64,000 nt of DNA, taken from positions 1-64,000 of the forward strand of contig JBNJDM010000002.1 in assembly GCA_051744925.1 (NCBI GenBank). The letters are read 5' to 3'. This document shows, piece by piece, positions 34,689-43,152 of this stretch. The DNA comes from JACKCP01 sp051744925 (GTDB lineage Bacteria; Desulfobacterota; Desulfobacteria; Desulfobacterales; JACKCP01). Every line of letters starts with the position of its first letter. Positions within the stretch are counted from its first letter, which is position 1. Below the pieces are notes generated by a model, which saw nothing but the letters and a program-made list of their open reading frames with translations, was not told where the DNA came from and did no database searches. The position numbers and the translations under genes are program-made.

Positions 34689-34729
34689 ATTATTTAATCG
34701 GGCATTTTCATACCACAGTCATTTCCTTT

Positions 34730-36709
34730 TTACTGCATTGGAATGATTCTGTGATAAGGAACTTTCTTCATTGTCCACTCATTAGCTTTCTTATCGAAAG
34801 AAGAGTTAACAAAACAGAACCAGTTTTCATCGTCCTGGTAGTTATGATCTGTTCTGTAGTAGAAGCCAGGATATCTTGTTTCTTTACGGAACATGATGTG
34901 ACGGGTGTGAGCTTCAACAGTATAAATTCTGTGGAAGATCTCCCAGCATCTCATAAGTTCGTGAAGGTCTCCGGCTGCCAGATATTCACAGTCTTCCTTC
35001 ATAACAGCAAACAGATCCATAAGATGCTCAAGTGCCTGCTGGTTTGTCTGATAGTATGTAGCAATACCGCCGCCGTACTCATTTGTAGCCTTCATAAGAC
35101 GCATTGTCATACCTGCAGGCTTACAGTATTTAGGGTTAACGTCAGCGTCAGTTGAATAATCTTTGTTTTCAAACCATGTCTTAACAGGCTTCCAAACCAT
35201 ATCTGCTGCTTCCTGTGCATTCAATTCAGGTTCAGGCTTGAAATCAGGATGGTCTTTTACCCAGCGAACCATCTGCTTAGCATTGATTCTACCTTCTGCA
35301 TGTGAACCGGAAGAGAACTTATGTCCTGAAGCAGCAATACCGTCAGCTGCTGTAAAAAGTCCTTTTACAGTTGTCATCTGAGAGTAAACCTTGCCGTTAT
35401 CGCCCCACTTGTAATCATCTGGTACCCAGTCCTGATCCGGCCCTGATACCCAGATACCGCAGCATCCTGAGTGAGATCCCAGAAGGTATGGCTCTGTAGG
35501 CATAATTTCTGATCTTTTCTTCTCAGGCTCTGTGTCTGTTGCAAGCCAAAGGTTTGCCTGGCCGCAAGTCATATCAAGGAAATCTTCCCAGGCTTCAGCT
35601 TCAAGATGCTTAAGCTCTTTTTTATCCATTGTCTCACCAAGCTTCTGAAGAGCTTCAGGAGTAGTCATTGTAATCGGACCGCGTCCTGCTTTCATTTCGA
35701 AAAGCATAAGGTGGTTACGAAGACATGTTGGAGGAATTGCGCCTGTTCCGTAAGGAGCATAGTTTGCAAGCTCGTCTTTTGCGCTCTGAGCTGCTGCGTA
35801 GTTTTCACCAAGAGAGTTTTCAAGATGAGCTTTGAAAAGAAGGAACCATGCACCAACTGGTCCGTATCCATCTTTGAAACGAGCCGGTGTGAAACGGTTT
35901 TCCATCATTGAAAGTTCTGCACCTGCTCTTAGAGCCATTGTGTATGTAGAACCAGCGTTCCATACAGGATACCATGCACGGCCTTTACCTTCACCAACTG
36001 AACGTGGCTGGTAAATGTTTACAGCACCACCGCATGCAACCATCATTGCGTTTGTTTTGAAGTAATGTACTTCGTTTTCACGTACTGAAAAACCTACAGC
36101 ACCTGAAATACGGTTTTCTTCGTTCTTGTCGTTAAGAAGCTCAACAATGAAAATTCTTTCCATGATATTATCTTCGCCAAGAGCTTTTTTAGCTGCTTCA
36201 GCAACGATTCTCTTGTAAGATTCACCGTTGATCATGATCTGCCATTTACCTGTACGAACAGGCTTGGCGCCGTCTTTAAGCTGACCTAATTTAAGGCCCT
36301 GCTTACCGTTTAGGTTTTTATTGTTATCATCTTTTTTCCAGATTGGAAGTCCCCACTCTTCGAAAAGATGTACAGAATCGTCAACGTGGCGTCCAAGGTT
36401 GAAGATAAGGTCTTCACGAACAATACCAAGAAGGTCGTTACGTACCATACGTACATAATCGTCAACTGTATTGTCGCCAATATAAGTGTTGATAGCTGAA
36501 AGCCCCTGTGCAACAGCACCTGATCTTTCCATTGCAGCTTTATCAACAAGAAGAATTTTCATATCATCGTCAGCCCACTTCTTAATTTCAAAGGCTGTAC
36601 CGCATGCTGCCATACCGCCGCCAACGATAAGAATATCTACGTCATGCTCTTTAATTTCAGGGGTTTCTGTACACTTAAGTTCACCCGCTGCTTTATTTGG
36701 TAATGCCAT
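34730..36709 (-). CDS. aprA: Adenylylsulfate reductase alpha subunit AprA
   Basis: The 659-residue catalytic subunit of dissimilatory APS reductase is full length. It has the FAD-binding LIVGGGMAACGTAFEIKKW at about 27-46, ENRFTPARFKDGYGPVGAW and the QANLWLATDTEPEKKRSEIMPTEPYLLGSHSG region near the substrate site. The sequence ends KVPYHRIIPMQ. It reduces APS to sulfite and AMP in the cytoplasm. The aprBA-qmoABC linkage supports the reductive (sulfate-reducing) rather than the sulfur-oxidising type. Confidence 0.97.
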   Translation of the reverse strand: MALPNKAAGELKCTETPEIKEHDVDILIVGGGMAACGTAFEIKKWADDDMKILLVDKAAMERSGAVAQGLSAINTYIGDNTVDDYVRMVRNDLLGIVREDLIFNLGRHVDDSVHLFEEWGLPIWKKDDNNKNLNGKQGLKLGQLKDGAKPVRTGKWQIMINGESYKRIVAEAAKKALGEDNIMERIFIVELLNDKNEENRISGAVGFSVRENEVHYFKTNAMMVACGGAVNIYQPRSVGEGKGRAWYPVWNAGSTYTMALRAGAELSMMENRFTPARFKDGYGPVGAWFLLFKAHLENSLGENYAAAQSAKDELANYAPYGTGAIPPTCLRNHLMLFEMKAGRGPITMTTPEALQKLGETMDKKELKHLEAEAWEDFLDMTCGQANLWLATDTEPEKKRSEIMPTEPYLLGSHSGCCGIWVSGPDQDWVPDDYKWGDNGKVYSQMTTVKGLFTAADGIAASGHKFSSGSHAEGRINAKQMVRWVKDHPDFKPEPELNAQEAADMVWKPVKTWFENKDYSTDADVNPKYCKPAGMTMRLMKATNEYGGGIATYYQTNQQALEHLMDLFAVMKEDCEYLAAGDLHELMRCWEIFHRIYTVEAHTRHIMFRKETRYPGFYYRTDHNYQDDENWFCFVNSSFDKKANEWTMKKVPYHRIIPMQ

Positions 36710-36778
36710 CTATTTCCTCCTAAGATGTTAAGGATATTTTTGATTTAATTTCTATCCAATAAATAAAAGATCTTTATA

Positions 36779-37222
36779 CTACTGCTTCCATACAGGAGTT
36801 TCTATCGGCTCAAGAAGAGTTTTTCCTGTTTCGGTAGCAAGAATATCATCTTCAAGATTTTCTCCCTTAAGATCTTCATATGCGTTTGCACTTCCTTCAG
36901 AAGTTGTTCTGATAGGAAACTTAAAACGCTTAACATTACCGTTACGGAATTTACATGTCCACATGATGTCTTCAGTACCCATCATAGGAACAAGATCTGA
37001 CCCCATAGGAACAAAGTCAGAATAACCACGAACACCGATAGCCTGGTTTGGGCATATTTTGATGCATGAGAAACATTCCCAGCATGCATCCGGCTCCTGG
37101 TTGTAAGCTTTCATTTCATTCGGGTCAAGAACCATAAGGTCGTTGGGGCAAATATACATACATGCTGTCTTATCGCCGCCTTTACACCCGTCGCATTTTT
37201 CTGCAATTACAAAACTTGGCAT
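36779..37222 (-). CDS. aprB: Adenylylsulfate reductase beta subunit AprB
   Basis: The 147-residue ferredoxin-like subunit has two 4Fe-4S cluster motifs (CDGCKGGDKTACMYICP and CWECFSCIKICP). The C-terminal tail ends PIETPVWKQ and in known structures wraps around AprA. It delivers electrons to the AprA flavin. It is the first gene of aprBA, with an AGGTATTG-type ribosome site and a recognisable promoter 190-215 bases upstream. Confidence 0.97.
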   Translation of the reverse strand: MPSFVIAEKCDGCKGGDKTACMYICPNDLMVLDPNEMKAYNQEPDACWECFSCIKICPNQAIGVRGYSDFVPMGSDLVPMMGTEDIMWTCKFRNGNVKRFKFPIRTTSEGSANAYEDLKGENLEDDILATETGKTLLEPIETPVWKQ

Positions 37223-37714
37223 TTACAATACCTCCATTCATTAACGTTATATATAAACAATTTACCCTATACCAACAATGCAGATGCATTGTTTTATTCA
37301 ATAAGGTTTATTTCCTGAGCCAGCTGCCTTTAAAGCCGGCATATACTCTTTTGCAAAAATTTAGTTAAATATTAAAACTTTAAGATATCTCTGTACAAAT
37401 AATTTGCGACGTTAACACCACCCTTGGGGGTTGTCAAGTGCTTTTTAAAAGGGGTTCAGGCAAAATTGAAAGTGTCCTTATATATAGCTGTTTGAACCTT
37501 TACAAAATACTGTATATTGAAAGGATCACCCCTAACTGAATCCTGATTAGCATACCTTAACACCTGTCTTTAAAGAAAACTTTTTTTCGCAATTTTTTGT
37601 TGCACGATATCTCTTTTTGATATATTTTAATTTGGTTAAAATTTTTATTTTGTAACATATAAATAAAAATTTAAAAAAATTTTACGTACAAAACCTTAAA
37701 GAAAGCAGGAACTT
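37223..37714. other. Divergent intergenic region between aprB and a YkgJ-type gene
   Basis: This region holds the aprBA promoter and a long transcribed leader of about 180 bases. The leader includes a perfect 9-bp hairpin at 37274-37293 (AACAATGCA arms, two-base loop). The right half is AT-rich and must hold the promoter of the rightward gene. No gene is supported here. Confidence 0.6.
37409..37437 (-). promoter_or_regulatory. Sigma-70 promoter of aprBA
   Basis: On the minus strand a perfect TTGACA (37432-37437) is followed, after exactly 17 bases, by TAACGT (37409-37414). The spacer contains a CCCCCAAGGG palindromic stretch that could bind a regulator. Transcription would start near 37402, giving a leader of about 180 bases. 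Confidence 0.65.
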
Positions 37715-38425
37715 ATGTCTTCCATAGATCCTATAAGTAAAACAGATGACCTTGTTTTCAGATGCGGAACAGATCTTCCGTGCTTTAACTTGTGCTGCAG
37801 AGGTCTCAACCAGACTATAACAGGATATGATATTCTTAAAATCAGCAGATTTAAAAATATTACTACACAGAAATTTCTTGTGGCATATTCTTTTTCATAC
37901 ACAGGCAAACAAACCGGAATGCCGGTTGTTTCACTTTTTGAACAGCCTGAAAAAGATAATTCATGCATTTTTCTTGATGACTCAGGATGCAGTGTTTACA
38001 AAGCAAGACCACTTGCATGCAGACTCTATCCTGCAGCCAGAGGAATAAGTAAAGACAAAAGAACAGGTAAACTAAAAGAACATTTTGCAATAATAAGTGA
38101 AGATCATTGCGAGGGCTTCGGCCTGGGATCCTCTATGACTATTGCTCAATGGATTGAAGATCAGGGCGCACAAGACTATATTGAAGCAAACGACTTATTT
38201 ATGCAGCTTGTTCTTGATCTTGGAGAAAAAGGAATCAAGCCCGACAAAGATCAGAAAGAATTAATTCTTACAGGATGCTACAACCTCGATCTTTTCCTTG
38301 AACAAATTATATCAGGCTCCATAGATAACACTGGGATGCCTGACCTTGAAGAACTTAAAAACAACGAATTACTATTATTCAAAACTGGAGTACAATGGAC
38401 AAGAGATCAGCTCCTGAAAACCTGA
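37715..38425 (+). CDS. YkgJ-type CxxC metal-binding protein (2 of 4)
   Basis: The 236-residue protein has the YkgJ cysteine pattern: CGTDLPCFNLCC near residue 18, then CIFLDDSGCSVYKARPLACRLYP near residue 90, then HCEGFG and a late GCYNLDLF. It is soluble, and its function is unknown. It diverges from aprB and overlaps the next SDR gene by 31 bases, so the two are probably co-expressed. It resembles the protein at 39288-40070 in domain order and in the YN(L/I)D segment near the end. Confidence 0.82.
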   Translation: MSSIDPISKTDDLVFRCGTDLPCFNLCCRGLNQTITGYDILKISRFKNITTQKFLVAYSFSYTGKQTGMPVVSLFEQPEKDNSCIFLDDSGCSVYKARPLACRLYPAARGISKDKRTGKLKEHFAIISEDHCEGFGLGSSMTIAQWIEDQGAQDYIEANDLFMQLVLDLGEKGIKPDKDQKELILTGCYNLDLFLEQIISGSIDNTGMPDLEELKNNELLLFKTGVQWTRDQLLKT

Positions 38426-39231
38426 AGAACAAATCAGCACTTGTTCTCGGAGGTATCAAAGGAATAGGAAGGCAAATTGCTGCAGATCTTTTAAGCCAGG
38501 GGTGTTCTGTGGCTGTTTCCTATTTTGACTGGACAGAAGAACTTGAAAATTTAAAAAACATACTCAATGAAACAAACGGCTTTTACTCTCTTCACAATAT
38601 TGACCTCAGAAATACTGATGAAATCCCCTCATTCATAGAAGATGTGATAAAAAAACATAAAAAAATTGATATACTGATAAACAATATTGAACGAGGGGGT
38701 ATGCCTGTAGTTCACGGAGAATACACTTCTCAGCAGTGGGATCTTGAACAGGAAACCACTTTAAGAGCAAAGCATTTTATTTTCAACTCTGTATTCCCTC
38801 AAATGAAAAAGCTTAAGGAAGGATGCATAATAAACATATCTTCAATTGCCGGAATCACAGGAAGAAGCGGGCCTGCTGGCCTGATTTTCAACGACGGATA
38901 TGCCGCTGCAAACAGGGGAATATCATCTTTTACTGAAACCTGGGCAAAAATGGGCGCACCGAATATAAGGGTAAACGAGCTTATGCTCGGCTTCATAGAA
39001 ACCAGACACGGGCCCGGAACAAGAGGATGGAACCTTCTTACACCTAAACAGCAGCAGAGCATAATTGATCATACCCTGTGCAAAACAACCGGGAAAATAT
39101 CTGATGTTATAAAAGCAGTTAATTTTTTTATAAAAGACGCTCCTTTTGCAACAGGAAGCGTATTACGGATTGACGGGGGATACGTTCTTGGCTCAGACCC
39201 TGTCCCTCACATGCCGGAAGGTGTCGAATAA
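38395..39231 (+). CDS. SDR-family oxidoreductase-like protein with altered active site
   Basis: The 278-residue protein has a Rossmann fold of the short-chain dehydrogenase family. Visible are GGIKGIGRQIA (cofactor loop), NNIERGG in place of NNAG, the catalytic serine in NISSIAG, Tyr169 in GYAAANRG and the C-terminal VLRIDGGY. The lysine four residues after the catalytic Tyr is Asn173, so ordinary dehydrogenase chemistry is doubtful. It starts within the YkgJ-type gene upstream, with GGAG before the ATG. It could otherwise be a FabG-like reductase that has drifted. Confidence 0.82.
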   Translation: MDKRSAPENLKNKSALVLGGIKGIGRQIAADLLSQGCSVAVSYFDWTEELENLKNILNETNGFYSLHNIDLRNTDEIPSFIEDVIKKHKKIDILINNIERGGMPVVHGEYTSQQWDLEQETTLRAKHFIFNSVFPQMKKLKEGCIINISSIAGITGRSGPAGLIFNDGYAAANRGISSFTETWAKMGAPNIRVNELMLGFIETRHGPGTRGWNLLTPKQQQSIIDHTLCKTTGKISDVIKAVNFFIKDAPFATGSVLRIDGGYVLGSDPVPHMPEGVE

Positions 39232-39287
39232 ACTGACAATTAAGACAGTAACCGACTTGGTAGTAAAATATTTTACCCGGCAACTGT

Positions 39288-40070
39288 TTATTTGAGTCTT
39301 ATAAATTTTGAACCCCGGCCAAGAGCAAACAAACCTATCCAGTCGAATGCAAATTTGAGCATTGATTCATCATTTACCTTTATTTTCTGCTGAATATTTT
39401 TTTTAACCTTATATCTTTTGAGAAAAGAACTTTTAAAAACAAAATCCCTGAATTCATCAATATTATATGCTGCCATAAAAACCATTTTGCCTTTAGGGCC
39501 GTAAGGGCCCTCACCGCCCCAGACATCTGAATAGAAAAACTTTGCTATTTCACTCCACAAAAGAGTCATTTCGTTGGTAAGCTCAGCATCCTGATCTTTT
39601 TGCCACGATTTTAATGTATGCTCTCTTGGCTCAGACTGACCCTGACAAAAATCAGGAGGCCTGAAAAGATGAACCTGCTCTGCAATCTCTCCGTTTTCAT
39701 CATACATAACTCCGTGTTCCACAGGAAAATTTCTGCAGGAATCAGGCCTGTGAGTATATACTGAACAGCCCTGATCAGTTAAAAAGGGACATGTTTGCTC
39801 TTTGTTGTCAGCCATGGATAGCATAACATCCGGAAAATAAGAGCCTTTCTGAAGAACGGCCTCAGTATAATCTTCTATAAAACTGCCCGATGTTATACCA
39901 AGCTTTGATCTGAGCATTACCACATCATGGGGATAAAGAAAAAGATTGAGATTTCTGCAGCACTTATTAAAACATGTTACTCCGGGATGACAGTCAAAAC
40001 AGAAAACTTCATCATTTTTTACCTGTTTTCCCCTGCTGTGTATTTGATTCGATTCTTCAAAAATCTTCAT
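39288..40070 (-). CDS. YkgJ-type CxxC metal-binding protein (3 of 4)
   Basis: The 260-residue protein carries CFDCHPGVTCFNKCC (about residues 24-38), CPFLTDQGCSVYTHRPDSCRNFP (about 93-115) and FCQGQ. A C-terminal helical part contains AAYNIDEF. It is the same architecture as the gene at 37715-38425, oriented toward it from the other side of the SDR gene. The chelated metal and role are unknown. Confidence 0.82.
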   Translation of the reverse strand: MKIFEESNQIHSRGKQVKNDEVFCFDCHPGVTCFNKCCRNLNLFLYPHDVVMLRSKLGITSGSFIEDYTEAVLQKGSYFPDVMLSMADNKEQTCPFLTDQGCSVYTHRPDSCRNFPVEHGVMYDENGEIAEQVHLFRPPDFCQGQSEPREHTLKSWQKDQDAELTNEMTLLWSEIAKFFYSDVWGGEGPYGPKGKMVFMAAYNIDEFRDFVFKSSFLKRYKVKKNIQQKIKVNDESMLKFAFDWIGLFALGRGSKFIRLK

Positions 40071-40091
40071 ATAAACCTATCTGCAACTATT

Positions 40092-40132
40092 CAATAATTG
40101 ACCAAAAAACCAGAATTTCCTGTTCAGTTAAC
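40092..40132. repeat. Diverged fragment of the 55.3-kb repeat
   Basis: A stretch with the order ATTGACC-AAAAAACCAGAATTT-TGTTCAGTT resembles 55326-55361 (ATTGGCC-GAAAACTAGAATTT-TGTTCAGTT) at most positions. It is probably a decayed copy of the same dispersed element. Confidence 0.4.
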
Positions 40133-40155
40133 CCTTATTAAACTCAAATGCCGGA

Positions 40156-40752
40156 CTAAAAACTGGCAGCTATCATTTCAGCTATTGAATATTTAAATTT
40201 AACATTAATATCTGTATTTTTTCTAAGCTCCATCTCAAGATAAGCAAGATCTCTGTATATATCTGTCCTGTCAAGCATGGGAACAGATTTCATTTCTGCA
40301 GAAAGTTCTTCAAACCTGTAACAACCAGGCCCCTCAACCCTCCCTTTTGGAGTATCAAAATAATGAGCCGTGCCGTGAAGTCTGCAGATCATAAGTCTGT
40401 ACCCATATAAAAGACAAAATCCGTCTTTATTTACAGGACATAATATTCTTATATTTTCACCTGAATCCTCTGCTTCAGCAGTATATTCTGATATTTTGCG
40501 CGCCTTATCAACCACTTCAGCCCTTGCAGACTCATCAAGAGTATAAAGCCCTTCCATAAGGTAAAGATATTCAATTACTGTATGATGTTTAAAATGTGTG
40601 TAACAGCAGTTATCATTACACCCTTCACAAGTAAAGTTAAGAGCATCGGCTACTATGGAATAACGCTTTTGCATTTCTGCATATATATCCCTGAGTCTGG
40701 AAAAATAATAATCCTTGTCAGCTTTTGGTATTTTTATATCTTTAAAAATCAA
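40156..40752 (-). CDS. Cysteine-rich YkgJ-like protein (4 of 4)
   Basis: The 198-residue protein is a more distant YkgJ relative. It has CEGCNDNCC near residue 43, CPVNKDGFCLLYGYRLMICRLHG near 105, and GCYRFEEL near 144. The R-P-x-x-C arginine-proline of the family is replaced by R-L-M-I-C. The start is placed at TTG 40752, which has AAGGAG six bases upstream; the frame is open to 40770. It begins just after the dgt stop, so the two are probably co-transcribed. Confidence 0.72.
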   Translation of the reverse strand: MIFKDIKIPKADKDYYFSRLRDIYAEMQKRYSIVADALNFTCEGCNDNCCYTHFKHHTVIEYLYLMEGLYTLDESARAEVVDKARKISEYTAEAEDSGENIRILCPVNKDGFCLLYGYRLMICRLHGTAHYFDTPKGRVEGPGCYRFEELSAEMKSVPMLDRTDIYRDLAYLEMELRKNTDINVKFKYSIAEMIAASF

Positions 40753-40762
40753 TAGATTCTCC

Positions 40763-41818
40763 TTATACAAGCGGGGACGGCATAAAAATTTTATTATAAA
40801 GATTTATTGCATATCTGTCTGTCATTGAAGCAATAAGATCACAAACAATTCTTTCAACATTATCCTCGCCGGATGAATAATCGGGCATTTCGAGCTTTGA
40901 AAGCTCTATCCTCAGCTCATCTTCATTTTTTATAAAATATTCATACAACTCTGACAAAATCTTTTTTGCCTTAACAAATTCCCTGTGTACCTCGGGAGAC
41001 CTGTATACATTTTCATATAAAAAAGCTCTCAGATCGACCATTGTGCTGTAAACAGACTTTCCGATTTCAAGACAAAAACCGCTTCCCGAGTCATAGCTTG
41101 AATAAATAACATCTTTTATCATAGTTCTTGAACGCTCAGAATGTGAATCTCCAAGCACCTTATTGAATTCTGAAGGGATATTTTTCTTTGTAATAACACC
41201 GCTTCTTACTGCATCATCAAGGTCATGGTTTAAATATGCTATTATATCTGCTATACGAACAACCCTTCCTTCCACAGTTTTTGCAGCTTCACCCGGATCC
41301 CTTGGAATAATATCCCCAAAGCCTTTTGAATGTTTCAAAATACCGTCTCTGACCTCGTATGAAAGATTAAGACCGACACCACCGCGTTCCAGCCTGTCCA
41401 CAACCCTTAAACTTTGAGCTGAATGGGAAAAATACCTTGAGTATATCTCTTTAAGCACAGTTTCACCTCCGTGCCCGAAAGGAGTATGGCCAAGGTCATG
41501 GCCAAGAGCTATAGCCTCTGTTAAATCTTCATTAAGATTAAGAGCCCTTGAAATAGTTCTTGCAACTTCAGAAACCTCAAGCGTATGAGTCAACCTTGTT
41601 CTGTAATGATCTCCCAGAGGAGAAAGAAAAACCTGGGTTTTATGCTTAAGCCTTCTGAAGGAATTTGAAAAAACAATCCTGTCCCTGTCCTGCTGAAACT
41701 GAGTCCTTATAGGACAGGCATCCTCAGGCTTTAAACGGCCCCTGGACTGGTAAATTTTACAGGCATAATCAGCCAGAAACCTTTCTTCATTTTGTTCACC
41801 GAATTTTCTTGGTGTCAT
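40763..41818 (-). CDS. dgt: Deoxyguanosinetriphosphate triphosphohydrolase-like protein
   Basis: The 351-residue HD-domain enzyme hydrolyses dGTP (or other dNTPs) to the nucleoside and triphosphate. It shows RDRIVFSNSFRRLKHKTQVF, RTRLTHTLEVSEVARTI, the metal-binding GHDLGHTPFGHGGE and EVRDGILKHSKG. The length fits the short bacterial dNTPase class. The start ATG is clear, though the ribosome site is weak. Confidence 0.93.
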   Translation of the reverse strand: MTPRKFGEQNEERFLADYACKIYQSRGRLKPEDACPIRTQFQQDRDRIVFSNSFRRLKHKTQVFLSPLGDHYRTRLTHTLEVSEVARTISRALNLNEDLTEAIALGHDLGHTPFGHGGETVLKEIYSRYFSHSAQSLRVVDRLERGGVGLNLSYEVRDGILKHSKGFGDIIPRDPGEAAKTVEGRVVRIADIIAYLNHDLDDAVRSGVITKKNIPSEFNKVLGDSHSERSRTMIKDVIYSSYDSGSGFCLEIGKSVYSTMVDLRAFLYENVYRSPEVHREFVKAKKILSELYEYFIKNEDELRIELSKLEMPDYSSGEDNVERIVCDLIASMTDRYAINLYNKIFMPSPLV

Positions 41819-41961
41819 AATATTTTACCACTGATAATTGACATTTTTTTATTTACCAATAACAATTATATAATATACCTGAATCAAAAAAGCCCAATTC
41901 AGGATATAAATTAAAAAAATTAATATTTTCACAGCCGGATAACATTGTAAAGGTAAAATAA

Positions 41962-42528
41962 ATGAACTCTCACCACCTTATACTTGGCACAATGAAAGAC
42001 TTTTTAACAGGTTCAGATATAGAGGACAATCATGATGAAAGGTACAGACAAAAAATTGCCAGAATTCTTATCAATGAAAAAGGCTACAAAAAAAGTGAAA
42101 TAAAGAAAAACCTTACAATAGAACTTCCTGATAAAGACAAAAAATTTTACATATCTGTTGATTATACCATATATATTGACAAGAAACCTTTAATGATAGT
42201 CAAATACGGACCCGGCTCTATAATTACCAGGGAAAAACCTGCTATTGCATGTGCAAGACTTATAAACGAATTTGAAGTCCCCTTATGTGTTGTTACAAAC
42301 GGAGAAGATGCAGAAACAATCGAGACTGCAACCGGAAAGATTCTTTCACAAGGACTTGATTTAATCCCTTCAAAACATGAACTTGCCGGGATTGAACCTT
42401 CAGAAAAAATATCACCTGAAAAAGCCTCAAAAGCAAAAATGATTCTTTTTGCCTTTGAAGTAAACGACAGATGTCCTTGCGACGATTCAATATGCAAACC
42501 TGAGCGAGATACGCCGGAAAAATTTTAG
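41962..42528 (+). CDS. HsdR N-terminal-like protein (degenerate PD-(D/E)xK fold), copy 2
   Basis: The 188-residue protein is a paralogue of the one at 20661-21170 and aligns over its length: MKDFLTGSDI, YRQKIARILINEKGY, VDYTIYIDKKPLMIVKYGPGS and CVVTNGEDAETIETATGKIL. The nuclease ExK reads IVK here, so the Glu is lost while Asp and Lys are kept. It has an extra C-terminal cysteine cluster (CPCDDSIC). No restriction-modification partner is nearby. AAAGGT precedes the ATG. Confidence 0.75.
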   Translation: MNSHHLILGTMKDFLTGSDIEDNHDERYRQKIARILINEKGYKKSEIKKNLTIELPDKDKKFYISVDYTIYIDKKPLMIVKYGPGSIITREKPAIACARLINEFEVPLCVVTNGEDAETIETATGKILSQGLDLIPSKHELAGIEPSEKISPEKASKAKMILFAFEVNDRCPCDDSICKPERDTPEKF

Positions 42529-42558
42529 AACAAATTCAGAATTGAGCGGAAAAAAGAT

Positions 42559-43056
42559 ATGGACGAAAAATTTATGAAAGAAGCACTCCTGCAGGCAGAA
42601 AAAGCTTTAAATGAAAATGAATTTCCTGTGGGCTGTGTAATAACAATTGAAAATAAAATTATTGCCAGGGGAAGAAGGGAAAAGACAAAAGGAGACCACC
42701 CCGGAGAAACTGAGCATGCAGAAATAAATACAATTAAAAAACTGCATGATACTTTTCCTGAACTTCCAAAAGAAAAAATGACTGTTTATTCAACAATGGA
42801 ACCCTGCCTTATGTGTTTTTCAGCAATAATGCTTTCAGGATTTGAAAAAGTAGTGTATGCGTATGAAGACGTAATGGGCGGGGGATGTAAAATAGACAAA
42901 AAAAATTTACCGGAATTTTATAAAAAAAGATTTCCTAAAATAAAACAAGGTGTTATGAGAGATAAAAGCCTCGAACTTTTTAAAAGTTTTTTTTCATCAC
43001 CAAAAAACAAATACTGGAAAGACAGCCCGCTTTATAAATATACACTGAATTTATGA
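42559..43056 (+). CDS. Zinc-dependent nucleoside deaminase
   Basis: The 165-residue CMP/dCMP-deaminase-fold protein has zinc and proton-shuttle residues in EHAEINTI and EPCLMCFSAI. The N-terminal EFPVGCVITIENKIIARG resembles both TadA (tRNA adenosine deaminase) and guanine/cytosine deaminases. The MCFS in place of TadA's MCxGA and the long Lys-rich C-terminus make a small-molecule deaminase at least as likely as TadA. It follows the HsdR-N-like gene by 30 bases. Confidence 0.82.
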   Translation: MDEKFMKEALLQAEKALNENEFPVGCVITIENKIIARGRREKTKGDHPGETEHAEINTIKKLHDTFPELPKEKMTVYSTMEPCLMCFSAIMLSGFEKVVYAYEDVMGGGCKIDKKNLPEFYKKRFPKIKQGVMRDKSLELFKSFFSSPKNKYWKDSPLYKYTLNL

Positions 43057-43152
43057 AAAAACACTTGAAATAAGAATAATAATAAGCTAAAAATATCCTC
43101 TATTTAAGAAAATAGTGGTTTTCAAACATAATTAAAAAGAAGGAGAAAAGAA

